From assembly GCA_965198875.1 (NCBI GenBank), contig CBDAPU010000001.1:1798001-1862000 (forward strand): 64,000 nucleotides of DNA. Direction: 5' to 3'. The position numbers were made by a program, and so were the translations under genes. Below the pieces are notes generated by a model. It worked only from the letters and a program-made list of their open reading frames with translations, was not told the DNA's origin and did no database searches. Numbering within the stretch: position 1 is the stretch's first letter; each line of letters begins with the position of its first letter. This document shows, in pieces, positions 16,569-25,601 of this stretch. Source of the DNA: CBDAPU01 sp965198875 (GTDB taxonomy: Bacteria > Pseudomonadota > Gammaproteobacteria > Eutrophobiales > Eutrophobiaceae).

Positions 16569-17339
16569 TTAGAAAATTAAGCGATTAAACTGACTTCTCA
16601 ACAAGGCAGTGGCTATTGTGGCCATGATGAAAGCAAAATCACCAGAAGGAAAGTTTTTATGCTTGGGCATCAACTGTTCAGGATAATCCCGGGATTTAGG
16701 GCTTAAAGAATACCATTTATTTTTCTCGCCGACTTTGGCCCAAACACTACAAAAGATGTACCTTCCTATATCGGATGACATGTGATCTCTGGTTTCGTGA
16801 TTGCATATATATAAGCCTGGTTTGTCGTCATAAAACCACTCCTGTAATTTAGCGTCCCTGATTTTTCCTGTACGCTTTAAACCCAGGTTTTTCCCCTGTC
16901 CTGATTTGGGAACAGAAATATTGTTGAATAGCTTTTCAATTTCTTCAGCAATGTCTCTCCCGGAGTTTTTTCGTAAGGCGTTTATTGTGTTATCGGCTTG
17001 TGTTTTTACGACTTTTTTCCAGTTGTCATCCGTATTATTTTCTTTTGATAATCCACTTCGCAATGAAGGCAAGTCTTTTATTGCAATGACAAAATTTTAT
17101 ACTTGTGTTTATGAAAATTTCTATTCGGTTTTATCCTGACTGACTTACAGGGATCTTGTAGATCATTGAAAATAGTATCGTATATAGAAGAACCATTTAT
17201 TCTGGCACAAAGCATTCCTTTTACGTTTTCCATAATGAACATGATTGGCTGAAATCGTGCGATGATTTTCAGATATTCTCTGTAAAGAAAATTTCTGTGA
17301 TCTTTTTCAGGGCGATAATTTTTTACCCCTTTATAACGT
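16569..17339 (-). pseudogene. C5-cytosine DNA methyltransferase remnant, partner of the HNH nuclease
   Basis: On the minus strand the frame from 17339 to about 17081 reads RNFLYREYLKIIARFQPIMFIMENVKGML, with the catalytic-region ENV motif (motif IV), then ends at TAA. A second frame (17072 to 16569) continues with LPSLRSGLSKENN and KSRDYPEQLMPKHKNFPSGDF, typical of the same enzyme class. Motif I and the PCQ loop are missing upstream, the piece between the two frames is deleted, and the motif IX-X end is lost. It cannot be active. It faces the damaged HNH gene, so the pair is the relic of a type II restriction-modification system. Confidence 0.82.
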
Positions 17340-17520
17340 GCTCTCTACTATTGGCTGGATAAAAACAAATTACAATACTTTGAGTCCTGTTACAGGAAAA
17401 AGTAGATGATCCAATATCCGCCCCTACCGTTACCCCGAACGAAGCGAAGGAACTCGCCCTGCATGATGGTGAAAGCGATGTCTTTGTCCGTGCCTGCGAC
17501 TACCGGCTCACACTTGAAGA

Positions 17521-19194
17521 TCAAATAGCATCCTCGACAACATCATGCTCTTGCGGTAAGGCAAACCAGCGCAAGCCTTCAGCCTCTGGTGAGAGTTTAA
17601 TGGGTTTGCCACGCCTGCCCCTGACATTGAGTAAAATCTTTTCCGCCTCCAGCAGGCAGGTGTCAAACGCTAACGGCTCTTTCCCTGCATCCGTTTTCGG
17701 GATTTTGAACTGCCCGTCCGCATAGGAAATATCCGCAAGACTCATGTTGAGTGTCATCCTCTCCCCTTGATACGCCCAAATGCCCAAAGCATTGTTGTAT
17801 TCGTAGTCAGGCAGCATTCGCCAGCCCTCTTTTGCGATTAACTCGATAGCGCACAAAATGTACTCAAAGGTCTCTTCAGCGAGGAAATAATTAAAACTCA
17901 GGCGCACCCAGCCTGGGCGCAAGATCCGGTTGCCCTTGACTATCTGCGCCTCTAATAATTTACTGTAGGGCATGTCCATGCCGAGCAGGGCATGGGCATA
18001 GGGTCCGGCGCAGGAGCACCCCCCTCTCGCCTGAATGCCGAATAGATCATTCAACAGGGCCACAACAAACCCGTAATGCAGCATTTTTTCACGAGCCCTG
18101 ATTTGAAACGACAGAATGGCTAATCTGTCCGCATCAAGGTTGCCCAGTATATGGATGGCGGGATTATCTCTTAATCGTGCTATCGCCCTTTTTATAAAGG
18201 TCGCCTCCCTGTCCTCAATCACATCGGTGCCAACGGCCTCCTGTAGCTGAAAGACAAGCCCGGCGCGGATTGATTCAATAATACCGGGCGTGCCGCCTTC
18301 CTCTCGGCGTTCCGGTTCATCAAGGTAGATGTGATCCTCCGGCGTGACATATAACACCGTACCACCACCCGTAGTGGTGGGAACGGGATTGGCCAGGAGT
18401 GTGTTTTTAATGATGAGCACCCCCGGCGTGCCGGGGCCGCCGATGAACTTATGTGGCGAGATGAACACCGCATCTTTGTGGCTGCCGTCATCGCCCGGAT
18501 TCATATCCACCTTGCAATAGGGCGCCGCCGCCGCATAATCCCAAAATGACAAGGCGCCATAGCGATGCAACAGCGTGGAAATGTTATCAACATCGGTTTT
18601 TATACCGGTCACATTGGATGCGGCGGAAAAGCTGCCTATGATTAAAGGCCGTTGTTCGTAGCAGGCTAATAACTCTTCCAGCTCATCAACATTAACCTGA
18701 CCATCGTCATTCAACGATATTGTCACCACCTCGGCAATGCTCTCTCTCCAGGGTAACTCGTTGGAGTGATGCTCATAGGGGCCGATGAATACCACGGGTC
18801 TGTCTGCTGGGGAGAGCTTGTCCTGCTGTTTTTCCATGCGAGCCAGCCCCAGGAGCGCCAGGACTTTGTTAATCACCCCTGTGGTGCCGGTTGCACAAAA
18901 TATGATGCGATCATCATCGCCCGCATTGACCGCTTCTCTTATGATCGCCCGCGCCTGCTCCCGATAGGCCGTGGTCTGGGCGCCGGTGAAGGATGTTTCC
19001 GTATGGGTATTGGCGTAGAACGGCAAGACCGCCTCTCGAATGAAGTCTTCAATAAAACTCAGTGATCTGCCGGAAGCCGTGTAGTCTGCGTAGACTAACG
19101 GCCTGTCGCCAAACGGCGTATTGATGTGTTGCTCCTCACCGATCACCGATGAGCGGACATAATCAATCAGTGCTTGCCTGGCCAAGTTTTTCAT
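17521..19194 (-). CDS. Class V aminotransferase / cysteine-desulfurase-like PLP enzyme with C-terminal extension
   Basis: A 557-residue PLP enzyme of the NifS/SufS/selenocysteine-lyase fold. The cofactor lysine is Lys249 in ISPHKFIGGPGTPG; FCATGTTGVINKVL binds phosphate; the DYAA segment carries the ring-facing Asp; GGCSCAGPYAHALLG holds two Cys at 393 and 395 in the loop where desulfurases keep their persulfide Cys. Classic members have about 400 residues, so the last ~130 residues (YEYNNALGIWAYQGERM onwards) are an extra domain of unknown role. It is the last gene of a leftward run with an aromatic amino acid decarboxylase and an ABM protein. Whether it desulfurates or cleaves another amino acid bond is unknown. 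Confidence 0.87.
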   Translation of the reverse strand: MKNLARQALIDYVRSSVIGEEQHINTPFGDRPLVYADYTASGRSLSFIEDFIREAVLPFYANTHTETSFTGAQTTAYREQARAIIREAVNAGDDDRIIFCATGTTGVINKVLALLGLARMEKQQDKLSPADRPVVFIGPYEHHSNELPWRESIAEVVTISLNDDGQVNVDELEELLACYEQRPLIIGSFSAASNVTGIKTDVDNISTLLHRYGALSFWDYAAAAPYCKVDMNPGDDGSHKDAVFISPHKFIGGPGTPGVLIIKNTLLANPVPTTTGGGTVLYVTPEDHIYLDEPERREEGGTPGIIESIRAGLVFQLQEAVGTDVIEDREATFIKRAIARLRDNPAIHILGNLDADRLAILSFQIRAREKMLHYGFVVALLNDLFGIQARGGCSCAGPYAHALLGMDMPYSKLLEAQIVKGNRILRPGWVRLSFNYFLAEETFEYILCAIELIAKEGWRMLPDYEYNNALGIWAYQGERMTLNMSLADISYADGQFKIPKTDAGKEPLAFDTCLLEAEKILLNVRGRRGKPIKLSPEAEGLRWFALPQEHDVVEDAI

Positions 19195-19259
19195 GAATAG
19201 ATAATAAACCTGCGAGCAATTTTGCTTTTAATAGACGTGGTTCACGTTGCTTTTTTTAA

Positions 19260-19592
19260 TCAACCAAAGTCAGGTTTGCCCTGGTGTGATTTGTAGAGTT
19301 TGTCAATTTTAGCAATCTGCACCGCGTATTTTGAATACCATTTTGACTTACCCAATTCCTGTGCCTTCCGGTGCTCAGGGTGTTGTCTCCAGGCATTGAT
19401 CGAAGCCAGATCATCCCAGTAGGAGATCGTGATCTCGCGGTTATCTTCAATGCTGTGATACATACCGATATAACCGGCCTGTTTTTCAACCAGCCTGGCC
19501 ATCGCCCCGGCCGTGTCGGCATAGCCCGTCATATCGCCCGTCATCTCGGCGGTAAAGATAACGGCGTAATAGGCATCGCCCTGATCATCCAT
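19260..19592 (-). CDS. ABM-fold (antibiotic biosynthesis monooxygenase-like) small protein
   Basis: A 110-residue dimeric ferredoxin-like-fold protein: YYAVIFTAEM first strand, a helix with MARLVEKQAGYIGMYHSIEDNREITISYWDDLASINAWRQHPEHRKAQ, where the SYW-x-x-x-x-x-x-x-W-x-x-x-x-E/H-x pattern is the ABM signature. Members are small oxygenases, haem-degrading enzymes or have no catalysis. Its ATG overlaps the end of a 32-codon frame by 8 bases, which itself overlaps the decarboxylase stop, so translation is probably coupled through all three. Substrate unknown. Confidence 0.85.
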   Translation of the reverse strand: MDDQGDAYYAVIFTAEMTGDMTGYADTAGAMARLVEKQAGYIGMYHSIEDNREITISYWDDLASINAWRQHPEHRKAQELGKSKWYSKYAVQIAKIDKLYKSHQGKPDFG

Positions 19593-19683
19593 TTAGTCTT
19601 GCCCCCGCTGATAGCCAGTCAGGCATGTACAGCGGCTCTTCATTGGCATCATCTTCATCGCGCTGGCAGATGAAATCCCTCAT
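19585..19683 (-). CDS. 32-residue micro-ORF translationally coupled to the decarboxylase
   Basis: ATG at 19683-19681 overlaps the decarboxylase TGA by the classic ATGA, and the frame ends at TGA 19587-19585 inside the start of the ABM gene. The product is 32 residues, acidic in the first half (CQRDEDDANEEP) and ending PLYMPDWLSAGARLNG. It would join two genes that otherwise leave an 87-base gap. It is either a real small protein, perhaps a subunit or tag of the pathway, or a leader that keeps ribosomes on the message. No known relative recognised. Confidence 0.55.
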   Translation of the reverse strand: MRDFICQRDEDDANEEPLYMPDWLSAGARLNG

Positions 19684-21125
19684 GATGTTGCCCGTATCCG
19701 CGTTGCTGTTTCAGTAATGAGATCCCAGGCATGTTTGATATGCTCCTCTTCCGTTCTCGACTGGCCAATGCAGATCCTTAAAACAAACTGGTCGTTCAGC
19801 CGGGTGTGGGTGAGGTAGATTTTCCCGCTGGCGTTGAGTTCATCCATGATTTTTTTATTGATCTCATCTGTGCCACGATGGCGAAAACAAACCAGATTAA
19901 AAGGCGCCGGCGCCACAATGTCGAAACTCTTATCCGCTTCTATCCATTCAACAAACTGCCTGGTCAGCGCAATATGGCGGCGGATATGATATTGCAACCC
20001 TTCAATGCCATAATAGCGCAACACAAACCAGAGCTTGAGCGCACGGAAGCGGCGCCCCATTGGCACATGCCAGTCACGGTAATCAAACACCGCACCACTT
20101 TCTGTGGCCTGATTACGAAGATACTCCGGCAAAATACTGAGCGCACTGATTAACCTCTCCCTGTCGGCTACCCAAAAGCAACTACAGTCGAAATTGGTGA
20201 ACATCCACTTGTGCGGATTAAAACAATAGCTGTCAGCGTATTCAATGCCCTCATGCAGATAGTGATATTCAGGGCATATTGCGGCGGTGCCGGACATGGC
20301 GCTGTCCACATGAAACCATAAACCCTCCTCAGCGCAGATCCGGCCGATGGCGGCGATGGGATCGGTGGCGTTGGATGAGGTGGTGCCCAATGTGGCGCAG
20401 ACGAGAAGGGGCTGCAGCCCGGCAACGTTATCCTCCTTTATTTGCGCTTTTAATTTGTCGGGATCCAGTGCGAAGTTTTTATCGACGTCAATTTGTCTTA
20501 AATTATCACGGCCGAGGCCGGCCACGCCCATGGCCTTTTCAAGGGAGGAGTGGGCCTGGGTTGAGCCATAAGCCACTTGCTTGCCATCACAGCCGGTTTT
20601 ATTTGACTGCAAGGCGGAGTTTTTCTCTCTCGCCGCCAGCAAAGCGCAGAGCACAGCGCTGGATGCAGAGTCCTGAATGACGCCGCCGCCGGTGCTGGTG
20701 GAATGATAGGCGTTCGGCAGGCCAAGCACACTAACCAACCAGTCCAGCACCTGGGTCTCTACCTCCGTACAGGCCGGGCTGGTTGACCACAACATGCCCT
20801 GAACACCAAGACCTGAGGATAATAAATCACCCAGGATAGCCGGCCCTGAGGTATTCGCCGGGAAATAGGCGTAAAAATGGGGAGATTGCCAATGGGTAAT
20901 GCCGGGCATGATTTTATCTTCCAGGTCGTCCATGATGTTGCTGAAGTCCTCGCCCGTGAGCGGCGCTACATCGGGAAGTTTTGCACGCACATCGCCCGGC
21001 TGAACCTGGGAGAGCACCGGATATTGCTCTACTTTTTCATAATAATCGGCTATCCAGTCGATCATGTCTTTTCCATAACGGCGAAAATCATCCATCGACA
21101 TGTGGTAGTTTTTCAATGCAGACAT
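19680..21125 (-). CDS. Aromatic-L-amino-acid decarboxylase family, PLP group II
   Basis: A 481-residue PLP decarboxylase of the group II family (dopa/tryptophan/tyrosine decarboxylases). Key features: MPGITHWQSPHFYAYFPANTS near the N terminus, the CTEVETQVLDWL helix, VAYGSTQAHSSLEKA with the PLP-stacking His, FHVDSAMSGTAAICPEY with the cofactor-binding Asp, and Lys306 in CFNPHKWMFTNFDCS. Length and layout are canonical. It leads a leftward operon of four frames, with a promoter in the 120-base gap shared with the divergent lytic transglycosylase. Aromatic substrate is likely but not certain. Confidence 0.92.
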   Translation of the reverse strand: MSALKNYHMSMDDFRRYGKDMIDWIADYYEKVEQYPVLSQVQPGDVRAKLPDVAPLTGEDFSNIMDDLEDKIMPGITHWQSPHFYAYFPANTSGPAILGDLLSSGLGVQGMLWSTSPACTEVETQVLDWLVSVLGLPNAYHSTSTGGGVIQDSASSAVLCALLAAREKNSALQSNKTGCDGKQVAYGSTQAHSSLEKAMGVAGLGRDNLRQIDVDKNFALDPDKLKAQIKEDNVAGLQPLLVCATLGTTSSNATDPIAAIGRICAEEGLWFHVDSAMSGTAAICPEYHYLHEGIEYADSYCFNPHKWMFTNFDCSCFWVADRERLISALSILPEYLRNQATESGAVFDYRDWHVPMGRRFRALKLWFVLRYYGIEGLQYHIRRHIALTRQFVEWIEADKSFDIVAPAPFNLVCFRHRGTDEINKKIMDELNASGKIYLTHTRLNDQFVLRICIGQSRTEEEHIKHAWDLITETATRIRATS

Positions 21126-21187
21126 GAGGCCATCCTATATAATTTATGCGCCTTTGAACAATTCCATGCAGAACTTTTCAGGGATCA

Positions 21188-21217
21188 TTGCCTGTTTGTT
21201 ATAAAGTCAGGTATGCT
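21188..21217 (+). promoter_or_regulatory. Possible sigma-70 promoter of the lytic transglycosylase gene
   Basis: TTGCCT at 21188-21193 and TATGCT at 21212-21217 are 18 bases apart, 28 bases before the ATG at 21245. Read by eye only; the spacing and both hexamers are acceptable but not perfect. Confidence 0.35.
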
Positions 21218-21244
21218 GTTAAGAAGTCACTTTAATCTGAGCGC

Positions 21245-21853
21245 ATGTTTCGAGGTAGCCAACACATTCTTTGCCTTTTTTTACTGATCTGCTTGCCCGT
21301 AGCGAAGGCTGATATTTATCGATACGTGGATAAACACGGGCATGTCATCCTCACTGATAGGCCCCTGAATAATCAATACAAACGCCTGGTGAAAACCTGG
21401 AAGGGCTGGGAAGAGGAGCGGAGTCAGCTCGCCCTGAAGGATTTCGATAAAAACAAAATCAAATACTCGCTCACCATTGATCACTACGCAAAACGCTATG
21501 GCATTCCCCGCTCGTTATTGCACGCCGTGGTGAGCGCCGAGTCCGCTTATGACGCCAATGCCGTCTCAAGGGCCGGCGCCGTGGGCCTGATGCAGTTAAT
21601 GCCGGAGACAGCGAAACGCTACGGCGTGCGTAACCGCCGTAACCCTGAAGATAATATGAACGGCGGCGCCCATTATCTGCGCGACCTGCTTCATCTCTTC
21701 AACAACAACCTGGTGCTGGCGCTGGCCGCCTATAACGCCGGCGAAGGGGCAGTGAGACGTTACGGCAATCAGGTCCCCCCCTATAAAGAGACACAAAACT
21801 ACGTCAGGAAGGTCATCGCTTTTTATAAAAAATACCGCAAGACGATGATCTGA
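21245..21853 (+). CDS. Secreted lytic transglycosylase (SLT domain) with DUF4124-like N terminus
   Basis: A 202-residue cell-wall enzyme cleaving the MurNAc-GlcNAc bond of peptidoglycan. A signal peptide covers residues 1-22 (hydrophobic ILCLFLLICLPVAKA). Next comes a short DUF4124-type segment (DIYRYVDKHGHVILTDRP), then the SLT domain: YGIPRSLLHAVVSAESAYDANAVS with catalytic Glu99, AVGLMQLMPETAKRYGV and NNLVLALAAYNAGEGAV. Acts in the periplasm. Divergent from the decarboxylase operon. The family assignment is firm; its precise wall role is not. Confidence 0.94.
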   Translation: MFRGSQHILCLFLLICLPVAKADIYRYVDKHGHVILTDRPLNNQYKRLVKTWKGWEEERSQLALKDFDKNKIKYSLTIDHYAKRYGIPRSLLHAVVSAESAYDANAVSRAGAVGLMQLMPETAKRYGVRNRRNPEDNMNGGAHYLRDLLHLFNNNLVLALAAYNAGEGAVRRYGNQVPPYKETQNYVRKVIAFYKKYRKTMI

Positions 21854-21993
21854 TATTGCTCTTCTCATCGATAAAAAACTCAAACCTCACCCCGGAAAAA
21901 GGCCCGGCTTGAAAACGCCCCAGGGGGTCTTCTTTAATCCTGACGTTGCACTGAAAAGATCAATCGGCATAGAAAAATGCGCTATTTAATGAC

Positions 21994-23001
21994 ATGGCTA
22001 TAAAGGCACACAAACCCCGCGCCCCCCGTAACCGCACCATCGACTTAACTGTGCGCGAAAGAGAACAATACAAGGCGAGGCTGCTTAGTATCGACAAACC
22101 CGTCACTGTAGATGAGATTTTGAACAAGACCATACGGCAGGATGTGTTTGCCGTGCTGGACTATTTGCCCGATCAATGGGTTGATCTGCTGGTTGCCGAT
22201 CCGCCTTACAATTTGAACAAGGCGTTCAATGACACCGTCTTCAGGCGGATGGATGTGGAGCAATACGAGCAGTGGCTGGATTTATGGCTGTGCAAGATGG
22301 TGCGGATTTTGAAGCCGACGGCCTCCATTTACATCTGCGGAGACTGGAAATCATCAGGGGCGATTTTTAATACTGCAAAAAAATACTTCCAGATCCAAAA
22401 TCGCATTACCTTTGAAAGAGAAAAAGGCCGGGGCGCAAAAGCAAACTGGAAAAACAGCTCGGAAGACATCTGGTTTTGCAGCATGTCAAAGCGCTATCAC
22501 TTTGACGTTGATGCAGTCAAAATAAAAAGAAAAGTATTGGCGCCATACCGTGACACGGCAGGCAACGCCAAAGACTGGCGTGAAGATGGGCGTGGCAGAT
22601 ACCGCCTGACATACCCTTCCAACATCTGGAACGATATTACCATCCCCTTCTGGTCCATGCCGGAAAACACCGATCATCCAACGCAAAAACCGGAGAAACT
22701 CATTGCTAAAATTATTCTGGCAAGCTCAATGTCAGGTGACGTTGTGTTCGATCCTTTTCTCGGCTCCGGCACTACTTCGGTGGTGGCGAAAAAACTGGGC
22801 AGAAAATATATCGGCGTAGAGATAGATGAGTACTACGCCTGTCTTGCCGAAAAGCGTCTGGCCATGGCCGAAACAGACAAGACCATTCAGGGTTACAGTG
22901 ACGGTATTTTTTGGGAGCGCAATACCCTAAAAGATCAGGCGAATAACCACAGCAAACAGGATTGCTCGGAAAATCAGGCGCCACTATTTGGCGGTAAATG
23001 A
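21994..23001 (+). CDS. Type II DNA methyltransferase, beta class (N6-adenine or N4-cytosine)
   Basis: A 335-residue amino-methyltransferase. Motif IV, VADPPYNLNK, precedes motif I, VVFDPFLGSGTTSVVAKKLGRKYIGVEID, the order of the beta class; HPTQKPEKL stands before the FxGxG motif as usual. The N terminus is basic and short. The TGA stop overlaps the start of the next gene (ATGA), which encodes a PD-(D/E)xK endonuclease, so this is the protective half of a type II restriction-modification pair. The recognition site cannot be derived. No C-protein gene is seen upstream. The pair lies between housekeeping genes (transglycosylase and ilvD), suggesting insertion. Confidence 0.93.
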   Translation: MAIKAHKPRAPRNRTIDLTVREREQYKARLLSIDKPVTVDEILNKTIRQDVFAVLDYLPDQWVDLLVADPPYNLNKAFNDTVFRRMDVEQYEQWLDLWLCKMVRILKPTASIYICGDWKSSGAIFNTAKKYFQIQNRITFEREKGRGAKANWKNSSEDIWFCSMSKRYHFDVDAVKIKRKVLAPYRDTAGNAKDWREDGRGRYRLTYPSNIWNDITIPFWSMPENTDHPTQKPEKLIAKIILASSMSGDVVFDPFLGSGTTSVVAKKLGRKYIGVEIDEYYACLAEKRLAMAETDKTIQGYSDGIFWERNTLKDQANNHSKQDCSENQAPLFGGK

Positions 23002-23666
23002 ATATGACTGCAAAGAGCGACATTTTCTACACCGGCACATATAAAACACTCGAAAAGAAGATCAAACACATTCTCAATGGACAGAGAAGTTTTCTTTCGA
23101 GCAGAACAATCGATAGCCCCCGGGCGGTGGGTGATGCGATGGAAAACATCATAGCTGAAAACTTCGGCATTGTTTTGGGGGAGCTGGCTAAAGAATACTC
23201 ATCTCAGTTTGCACGTCGGGCCATGGCGGACCTGGCTTTTACCGATTGGCAAGATTTTTACTACATTGTTGACGTAAAAACTCATCGGCTTGATACGAAG
23301 TTTAATATGCCGAATTTGACCTCGGTGGAAAGGTTGTCAAGGTTTTATGAAGACGACAGAAACTATTTCGTCATACTGAAAATTGATTACAGCGTGCAGG
23401 ATGAAGAAACCGTCATGGTAGAGAAAGTAACATTCGTGCCATTGGAGTTTCTCTCCTGGGATTGTCTGACACTTGGCGCACTTGGCTGGGGGCAGACTCA
23501 GATCGCAAATGCAAACAACATAGTGATGAAAGCGGACAATGAACGTAAAGGCTGGATGATTGAAATGTGCGATCACTTGTTGGATTTCTACCCAAAGGAA
23601 ATACTAAAAATCAATGCGCGTATGGAGCGGTTCAGGAAGCTAAAACAATTCTGGCAAAGCAGGTAG
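22998..23666 (+). CDS. Type II restriction endonuclease, PD-(D/E)xK fold
   Basis: A 222-residue protein overlapping the methyltransferase stop by four bases. It contains RRAMADLAFTDWQDFYYIVDVKTHRLD, where Asp78 and Asp92-Val-Lys94 fit the D...(D/E)xK metal centre. The segments SPRAVGDAMEN, FNMPNLTSVERLSRFYEDD and FVPLEFLSWDCLTLGALGWGQTQIANAN resemble a known family of restriction enzymes linked to beta-class methyltransferases. The frame is intact, unlike the other two restriction genes in this window. Cleavage site unknown. Confidence 0.88.
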   Translation: MNMTAKSDIFYTGTYKTLEKKIKHILNGQRSFLSSRTIDSPRAVGDAMENIIAENFGIVLGELAKEYSSQFARRAMADLAFTDWQDFYYIVDVKTHRLDTKFNMPNLTSVERLSRFYEDDRNYFVILKIDYSVQDEETVMVEKVTFVPLEFLSWDCLTLGALGWGQTQIANANNIVMKADNERKGWMIEMCDHLLDFYPKEILKINARMERFRKLKQFWQSR

Positions 23667-23846
23667 AGCAATCGGAGCACCAGGTAAAGCCTGCGGTCAG
23701 GCAGGCTGGATAACACCGCCATTAAAATGGGCGGATCAACACCCCTTCCCGCTACCCACGCCGCCAACAACATGCACGGTCTGCACAAGGCCGTTCTATG
23801 CACGTGTGCGAGGGCAGAGGTATAGATGGCTGATGAGGCTATCGTC

Positions 23847-25526
23847 TTACTCGTCAGTCACACAACCCTCCGATGCAGATCGCACGTTCTTGATGTACTT
23901 ATATAATGTGCCGCGATGGGCCTTGTACTTTGGCATGATCCAGTCGGCCTTGCGCTTCGCCATTGCATCATCACTGATATTGACGTTGATCCGGTTGCTT
24001 TTAGCATCGATGGTGATGATGTCGCCATCTTTAATTAACCCTATGGGGCCACCTTCCTGGGCCTCGGGCACCACATGACCGATAATAAAACCATGGGAGC
24101 CGCCGGAGAAACGCCCATCGGTGATCATGGCGACGTCCGCACCCAGTCCTGCTCCCATAATGGCGGAAGTCGGGGTCAGCATCTCCGGCATCCCCGGGCC
24201 GCCTTTCGGGCCTTCATAACGAATAACAACCGCATCACCTTTTGCAATTCGCCGCTCTTCCAACGCCTTTAACATCCCCTCTTCTGAGTCAAATACCTTT
24301 GCCGGGCCAGAAAAATGCTCTCCTTCTTTGCCCGTGATCTTGGCGACGGCGCCCCCCGGGGCGAGGTTGCCTTTCAATATACGAATATGCCCGCTTGCTT
24401 TAATGGGATTATCCAACGGGCGTATCACGTCTTGCCCCTCACTCAAAGGGGGAAGGTGTTGCAGGTTTTCCCGGATGGTTTTTCCGGTCACACTCATGCA
24501 CTCGCCATCTATCATGTCGTGCGCCAGTAAAAACTGCATGAGCGCCGGGACGCCACCGACCTGGTGCAGGTCTTCCATTACATATTGACCGCTGGGCTTG
24601 AGATCGGCCAGCAGGGGGGTGCGATCACTGACGTTTTGAAAATCATCCATGTCCAGTGTGACGCCCACAGCGCGCGCCATCGCCAGCAAATGCAACACGG
24701 CATTGGTTGAGCCGCCCAGTACGGTAACGATCACCATGGCATTTTCAAATGCCTGACGGGTCATGATGTCGCGGGGTTTTATATCCATCTCCAGCAAGGT
24801 CTTGATGGCGGCGCCGGCCCTTATGCACTCATCCCGTTTGCCCGCATCCATCGCTGGTGTTGATGCGCTGTAGGGCAGCGACATGCCCATTGCCTCAATG
24901 GCCGAGGCCATGGTGTTGGCCGTGTACATCCCGCCACAGGCGCCCGGGCCGGGGCAGGCGGCGCGGACGATGCCGCTACGCTCCTTCTCATCTATGCGCC
25001 CGGCGATAAACTCGCCGTAACTCTGGAATGCGGAAATAATATCGACTTTGTTTTCCCGGTAGTAACCGGGTTTAATCGTCCCGCCATAGATCATCAGGGA
25101 TGGCCGGTTAAGACGGCCCATGGCGATTAGGCAACCGGGCATGTTCTTATCGCACCCGGGAATGGAAATGTTGGCGTCATACCATTGCCCAGACATCACC
25201 GTCTCAATGGAGTCGGCGATCAAATCACGGGATTGCAGGGAGAAACTCATGCCCTCCGTCCCCATGGAAATGCCATCACTCACGCCCACCGTGTTAAAGC
25301 GCATACCCACCAGGCCGGCTCTCTGAACCCCTTCTTTTACCGCATCGGCCAATGATAAGAGATGCATGTTGCAGGGATTACCTTCATACCAGAGGCTGGC
25401 GATACCGACCTGGGCCTTATCCATATCCTCATCAGTCAGCCCGGTCGCATATAGCATGGCCTGTGATCCCCCCTGTGATTTCGGCTGGGTCACCTTTGCG
25501 CTATAACGATTGGTTCGCTCACTCAT
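23847..25526 (-). CDS. ilvD: Dihydroxy-acid dehydratase
   Basis: IlvD dehydrates dihydroxyisovalerate and dihydroxymethylvalerate to the keto acids of valine and isoleucine, using an iron-sulfur cluster. The 559-residue product is of the shorter IlvD form. Motifs: SIPGCDKNMPGCLIAMGRLNRPS, the CPGPGACGGMYTANTMASAIEAMG segment with cluster cysteines, GGSTNAVLHLLAMA, and EGPKGGPGMPEML near the C-terminal end. Divergent from argE with 75 bases between, a region containing an inverted repeat TTGTATG/CATACAA. Confidence 0.97.
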   Translation of the reverse strand: MSERTNRYSAKVTQPKSQGGSQAMLYATGLTDEDMDKAQVGIASLWYEGNPCNMHLLSLADAVKEGVQRAGLVGMRFNTVGVSDGISMGTEGMSFSLQSRDLIADSIETVMSGQWYDANISIPGCDKNMPGCLIAMGRLNRPSLMIYGGTIKPGYYRENKVDIISAFQSYGEFIAGRIDEKERSGIVRAACPGPGACGGMYTANTMASAIEAMGMSLPYSASTPAMDAGKRDECIRAGAAIKTLLEMDIKPRDIMTRQAFENAMVIVTVLGGSTNAVLHLLAMARAVGVTLDMDDFQNVSDRTPLLADLKPSGQYVMEDLHQVGGVPALMQFLLAHDMIDGECMSVTGKTIRENLQHLPPLSEGQDVIRPLDNPIKASGHIRILKGNLAPGGAVAKITGKEGEHFSGPAKVFDSEEGMLKALEERRIAKGDAVVIRYEGPKGGPGMPEMLTPTSAIMGAGLGADVAMITDGRFSGGSHGFIIGHVVPEAQEGGPIGLIKDGDIITIDAKSNRINVNISDDAMAKRKADWIMPKYKAHRGTLYKYIKNVRSASEGCVTDE

Positions 25527-25545
25527 TTCTTTTCAACCGGTGGAT

Positions 25546-25575
25546 TTGTATGTTAAAAGGAGCGATAGCATACAA
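25546..25575. promoter_or_regulatory. Inverted repeat in the ilvD-argE divergent promoter
   Basis: TTGTATG at 25546-25552 and CATACAA at 25569-25575 are perfect inverted arms with 16 bases between. They sit centrally in the 75-base divergent region and could be operator half-sites or overlapping promoter elements. They do not match the ArgR box consensus. Confidence 0.3.
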
Positions 25576-25601
25576 CATCCTGTCCGGCTTATCGATTGAC
25601 G

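Noticed and set aside
15773..17339. Possible active third restriction-modification system
   Set aside because: The methyltransferase lacks essential motifs and the nuclease has two frameshifts, so it is a relic.
17403..17524. Plus-strand coding-like string ending at the aminotransferase end (TVTPNEAKELALHDGESDVF)
   Set aside because: Looks like protein but has no start, no length and no relative I recognise; not enough for a gene call.
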